Below are positions 61,687-64,000 of a stretch of 64,000 bases of DNA, piece after piece. A model generated the notes under the pieces. It did not search any database. It was not told where the DNA came from and saw only the letters and a list, made by a program, of their open reading frames with translations. Origin of the DNA: an uncultured Poribacteria bacterium (GTDB taxonomy: Bacteria > Poribacteria > WGA-4E > PCPOR2b). Position numbers and translations under genes: made by a program. The stretch spans positions 4,821,266 through 4,885,265 of the forward strand of contig OY282444.1 of assembly GCA_958296125.1 (NCBI GenBank), in the 5' to 3' direction. Each line of letters begins with the position of its first letter. Position 1 is the first letter of the stretch.

Positions 61687-63765
61687 ATGAGACCATCAAT
61701 AATGAGATATTTTGCACTGCATGTCATCTCTTTTCTTGTCGCCATGTGGATATGCTGCACTGTATCTGATGTCCTCGCACAGACGGAGTTTGGCGACATA
61801 ACAATCACACCTGAACTCCACTCAAGCAGTATCACTTTCCACGGATATGCGGAATACAGGATTGCCATATCAAATCGCTCACCTGACAAGGTGCATCAAG
61901 TCACATTGATTTTGCCGAAAACGAGTTCTATTCCTTCTGGAAACCGAATCCGGGAAATAACTCGTTCGGTCATTGTTGGTCCGTCCGCCACAGTTCACGC
62001 TTCCTTGCTTCAGCCGCCGGTGCCGATGAACGGCGCTGCTTTGGGAGTGGTTATTGACGGTAAGATGCAAAAGGAAGGGGTTCCATTGTTCATCGTCCGG
62101 CACGGTCGGCACGTATTTAATTCTTCCCTATTACCCCAAATCCTGATTAGTCGAAGTGTGGATGCCACAGATTTATACCCCCCCGCCGATAGACTGCTTA
62201 ATTCTATTTTTTCAGGTGGTCGATCTTCCCCCTCCAGCGTTAAACCGGGGGCCACCCTCCCTGCTCCCTACCAAGTCGTCGATCTGGGGTTTCCTGTGTC
62301 AGCGTGGAGCACAAACTGGATCGGCTTCTCACGCTACGATGGCGTTGTCGTCACGGTCAACGATATCCGGCAGATGCCATCGGATGTTCAATCCGCGCTA
62401 TGGCGTTACGTGGAGTGCGGCGGTGCTCTGTTGGTGCTGGGAGGTCAGGAACTCCCCGAAAGCTGGATAGTTAAGGAATCGCTGAAATCTGAACTGCCCA
62501 ACGATGCTGCGAGGATTACGGTCTACGATGTTGGTTTCGGTCAATGTATCGTGAGCTCTGAGATGGATACAAAAAATCTAGATCTGAAGCAGCGGAAACA
62601 AATTGTAGAATCATGGCTGAAGACCGCGAGTCCTTGGCAACAGCAAGGATCGGTTGTGGAAGCCAACACCTTGTTTCCGGTGGTAGGTGGTATAGGAATT
62701 CCCGTGCGGGGATTGTTCTTTCTGATGCTCCTTTTTGCCACGGTAATCGGTCCGGTGAACCTCATTGTGCTATCGCGCAAGAAGCGGCGCATCTGGATGC
62801 TTTGGACAACTCCAGCCATTTCGGTGATCACCTGTCTCGCTGTTTTCGCCTACGCAACTTTTGCCGAAGGATGGAATCATCGGGTCCGTACAGAGGGACT
62901 GACAATTCTTGACGAAGGGGCTCGCCGTGCCACGACCATTGGCTGGACCGCTTTCTATTCGGCACTGACCCCAGGTGATGGATTGCACTTCGGCTATGAG
63001 ACGGAGTTGACCCCTCGAATCCATTCGACAACTACAAATACAGCTCGCGCGGTTGACTGGACATACGACCAGCACTTGGTAAGCGGCTGGATGACCGCGC
63101 GCGTTCCAACGCATTTTATGGTCCGCAAAAGCGAAACGCGGCGTGAACGCGTCACGGTCAGAAGGGGGACAAACGCTAATCTGAGGGTTGTCAATGGGCT
63201 GGGTGCCGACATAAACCAGTTCTGGTTGGCAGACAGAGATGGTACAATCTATTCCGCAACCGATATTCTCGCAGGAGCGGAAGTGGGACTGACACCACTC
63301 CAGGGAGGACGCTTGGGTGGGTCTGATGAGATGTTTCTGTTTGAACTGTGGGAGCCTCATATCAATGATGAGCTGGATAGGGGGAATATCGCACCAGTAT
63401 TAAGGCAGATGTTAGGAAGGTCTGGTCAATTACTCTCCGATGATGTCACTGTTTCTGTTCAACAGAGCGGGCGGCAGTGGGAAATAGCAGATCTGCTTTG
63501 GGGGCACTTATACAACATAAAAACGAACGGGCCTCGCGGACCGCTTAGAATTCACCGCAGAGTGGTGGCTAACTTACGTGCCATATTCGCCTCTGAAGAT
63601 TGGTTGAAAAATATTGAACGCCTCAAAATCACCCCTGAGAAATATCTCCGTCCCGGCTGTTATATCGCCGTCTTGGACACCTCACCATTTATTGAGGAAG
63701 GGCTACGGAAGGTGACGGAAAAGCAATACAGTTCTATCGTTTACGGCATCTTGGACGAAGAATAG
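61687..63765 (+). CDS. Large exported membrane protein of the MoxR cluster
   Basis: 692 residues. Signal peptide (YFALHVISFLVAMWICCTVS), then a beta-rich exported part. A glutamine-amidotransferase-like fold follows (YDGVVVTVNDIRQMP, YVECGGALLVLGGQEL, about 215-255) without a visible catalytic Cys. Two membrane helices come next (about 340-365 and 374-394: LFFLMLLFATVIGPVNLIVL and WTTPAISVITCLAVFAYA), then a long C-terminal region. Similar proteins lie beside MoxR and ABC transporter genes in planctomycete-like genomes. An internal ATG (codon 6) is an alternative start. Function unknown. Confidence 0.8.
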   Translation: MRPSIMRYFALHVISFLVAMWICCTVSDVLAQTEFGDITITPELHSSSITFHGYAEYRIAISNRSPDKVHQVTLILPKTSSIPSGNRIREITRSVIVGPSATVHASLLQPPVPMNGAALGVVIDGKMQKEGVPLFIVRHGRHVFNSSLLPQILISRSVDATDLYPPADRLLNSIFSGGRSSPSSVKPGATLPAPYQVVDLGFPVSAWSTNWIGFSRYDGVVVTVNDIRQMPSDVQSALWRYVECGGALLVLGGQELPESWIVKESLKSELPNDAARITVYDVGFGQCIVSSEMDTKNLDLKQRKQIVESWLKTASPWQQQGSVVEANTLFPVVGGIGIPVRGLFFLMLLFATVIGPVNLIVLSRKKRRIWMLWTTPAISVITCLAVFAYATFAEGWNHRVRTEGLTILDEGARRATTIGWTAFYSALTPGDGLHFGYETELTPRIHSTTTNTARAVDWTYDQHLVSGWMTARVPTHFMVRKSETRRERVTVRRGTNANLRVVNGLGADINQFWLADRDGTIYSATDILAGAEVGLTPLQGGRLGGSDEMFLFELWEPHINDELDRGNIAPVLRQMLGRSGQLLSDDVTVSVQQSGRQWEIADLLWGHLYNIKTNGPRGPLRIHRRVVANLRAIFASEDWLKNIERLKITPEKYLRPGCYIAVLDTSPFIEEGLRKVTEKQYSSIVYGILDEE

Positions 63766-63869
63766 TAGGATAATCCAGTCCAATCTTCTTCGTGTCTCAG
63801 CGGTTTGGGTTGAGCGGACGTAAATCCCAATGAATCGAGACGAACCCTAAAAGGTAAGCAACCGAACAC

Positions 63870-64000
63870 ATGCAAGTCAACATCACTCACCTCAGAAAAG
63901 ACTTCGGCGCAACGCGAGCGGTTGACGACATTTCTTTCAGCTTTTCATCGGGACAAATCATCGGCTTTGTCGGATCCAACGGCGCGGGCAAGACGACAAC
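63870..64000 (+). CDS. ABC transporter ATP-binding protein (partial, runs off window end)
   Basis: The first 43 codons read [20 protein letters not shown] then [17 protein letters not shown], which is the start and Walker A (GSNGAGKTT) of an ABC ATPase. The rest is outside the window. It presumably powers an exporter co-transcribed with the preceding membrane protein. AAGGT lies upstream of the ATG. Confidence 0.9.
   Translation, partial: MQVNITHLRKDFGATRAVDDISFSFSSGQIIGFVGSNGAGKTT

Noticed and set aside
1-64000. tRNA, rRNA or riboswitch genes
   Set aside because: Intergenic gaps were read by eye on both strands and no cloverleaf-like or known riboswitch core was noticed; a covariance-model search would be needed to exclude weak cases.

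Overview
The window reads as a chromosomal segment of an uncultured, Gram-negative (diderm) bacterium. A TonB-dependent receptor, a PorV/UPF0164-like outer-membrane barrel with a SPOR domain and a lipoprotein signal show the outer membrane. The many Gfo/Idh/MocA oxidoreductases, phytanoyl-CoA dioxygenase (PhyH)-like enzymes, HpcH/HpaI aldolases, a ThuA protein, a DSD1-type PLP enzyme and a MoxR-linked GPP34 protein resemble what is known of Candidatus Poribacteria and similar sponge- or soil-associated lineages. That placement is inference from gene content; the window holds no rRNA or standard marker gene. I see no tRNA, rRNA or CRISPR array.

Layout. 1-6.8 kb (minus strand): 5' part of a Dam-type DNA adenine methylase, a class III aminotransferase overlapping a peptide-deformylase-like gene, a GNAT/SCP2-like remnant, a lone trpB, a large VWA membrane protein and a NirB-like remnant. 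6.8-17.8 kb (minus strand throughout): a defence-type island with a type III restriction subunit (Res), a small membrane protein with EG repeats, a type III modification methylase (Mod) split by an in-frame intein, a PIN-like DUF4411 protein coupled to an XRE/ImmA regulator-protease, and a DUF3696-type ATPase. 17.9-25.1 kb: two sugar-type oxidoreductases, a truncated secreted protein, an outer-membrane barrel with a SPOR domain, an AGCS sodium/amino-acid symporter carrying two in-frame tandem duplications, and a rhodanese. 25.3-38.9 kb (mixed strands): a split or paired Gfo/Idh/MocA unit, a double alpha/beta-hydrolase, a propeller-SH3-propeller lipoprotein, an MBL-cupin fusion, a TnpB remnant, a DSD1 enzyme, an SDR, a hydroxyacid dehydrogenase, an unknown protein followed by ThuA, and a TIGR03032-like protein. 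38.9-55 kb: TonB receptor and ThDP enzyme on the minus strand, then a plus-strand run of catabolic genes (two HpcH/HpaI aldolases, a 644-aa unknown, PhyH, enolase superfamily, two amidohydrolases, D-2-hydroxyacid dehydrogenase) ending in a truncated SDR that meets a convergent PhyH gene. 55.4-64 kb: PH-like membrane protein, TolB-like propeller, gene remnants, then a plus-strand envelope cluster (acidic membrane protein, GPP34, MoxR ATPase, large membrane protein, ABC ATPase running off the end).

The clearest unusual item is the intein in Mod. Its ends fit a canonical Cys1 / His-Asn / +Cys splice element. It sits exactly inside the AdoMet-binding motif I (DPT|CGSGTT), and its endonuclease looks like a DUF559/Vsr-type PD-(D/E)XK domain rather than LAGLIDADG. 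Modification in this R-M system would therefore depend on protein splicing.

The window is also rich in decay and mobility traces. These include a repeat family with TAACCCAAGTTGC-type ends in intergenic gaps, a 76-bp inverted-repeat element, direct repeats around Res, and truncated remnants of NirB, GNAT/SCP2, VOC, PIN, SDR and TnpB genes. The catabolic genes plausibly degrade sugar acids or related hydroxy/keto acids, but no substrate can be read from the sequence.
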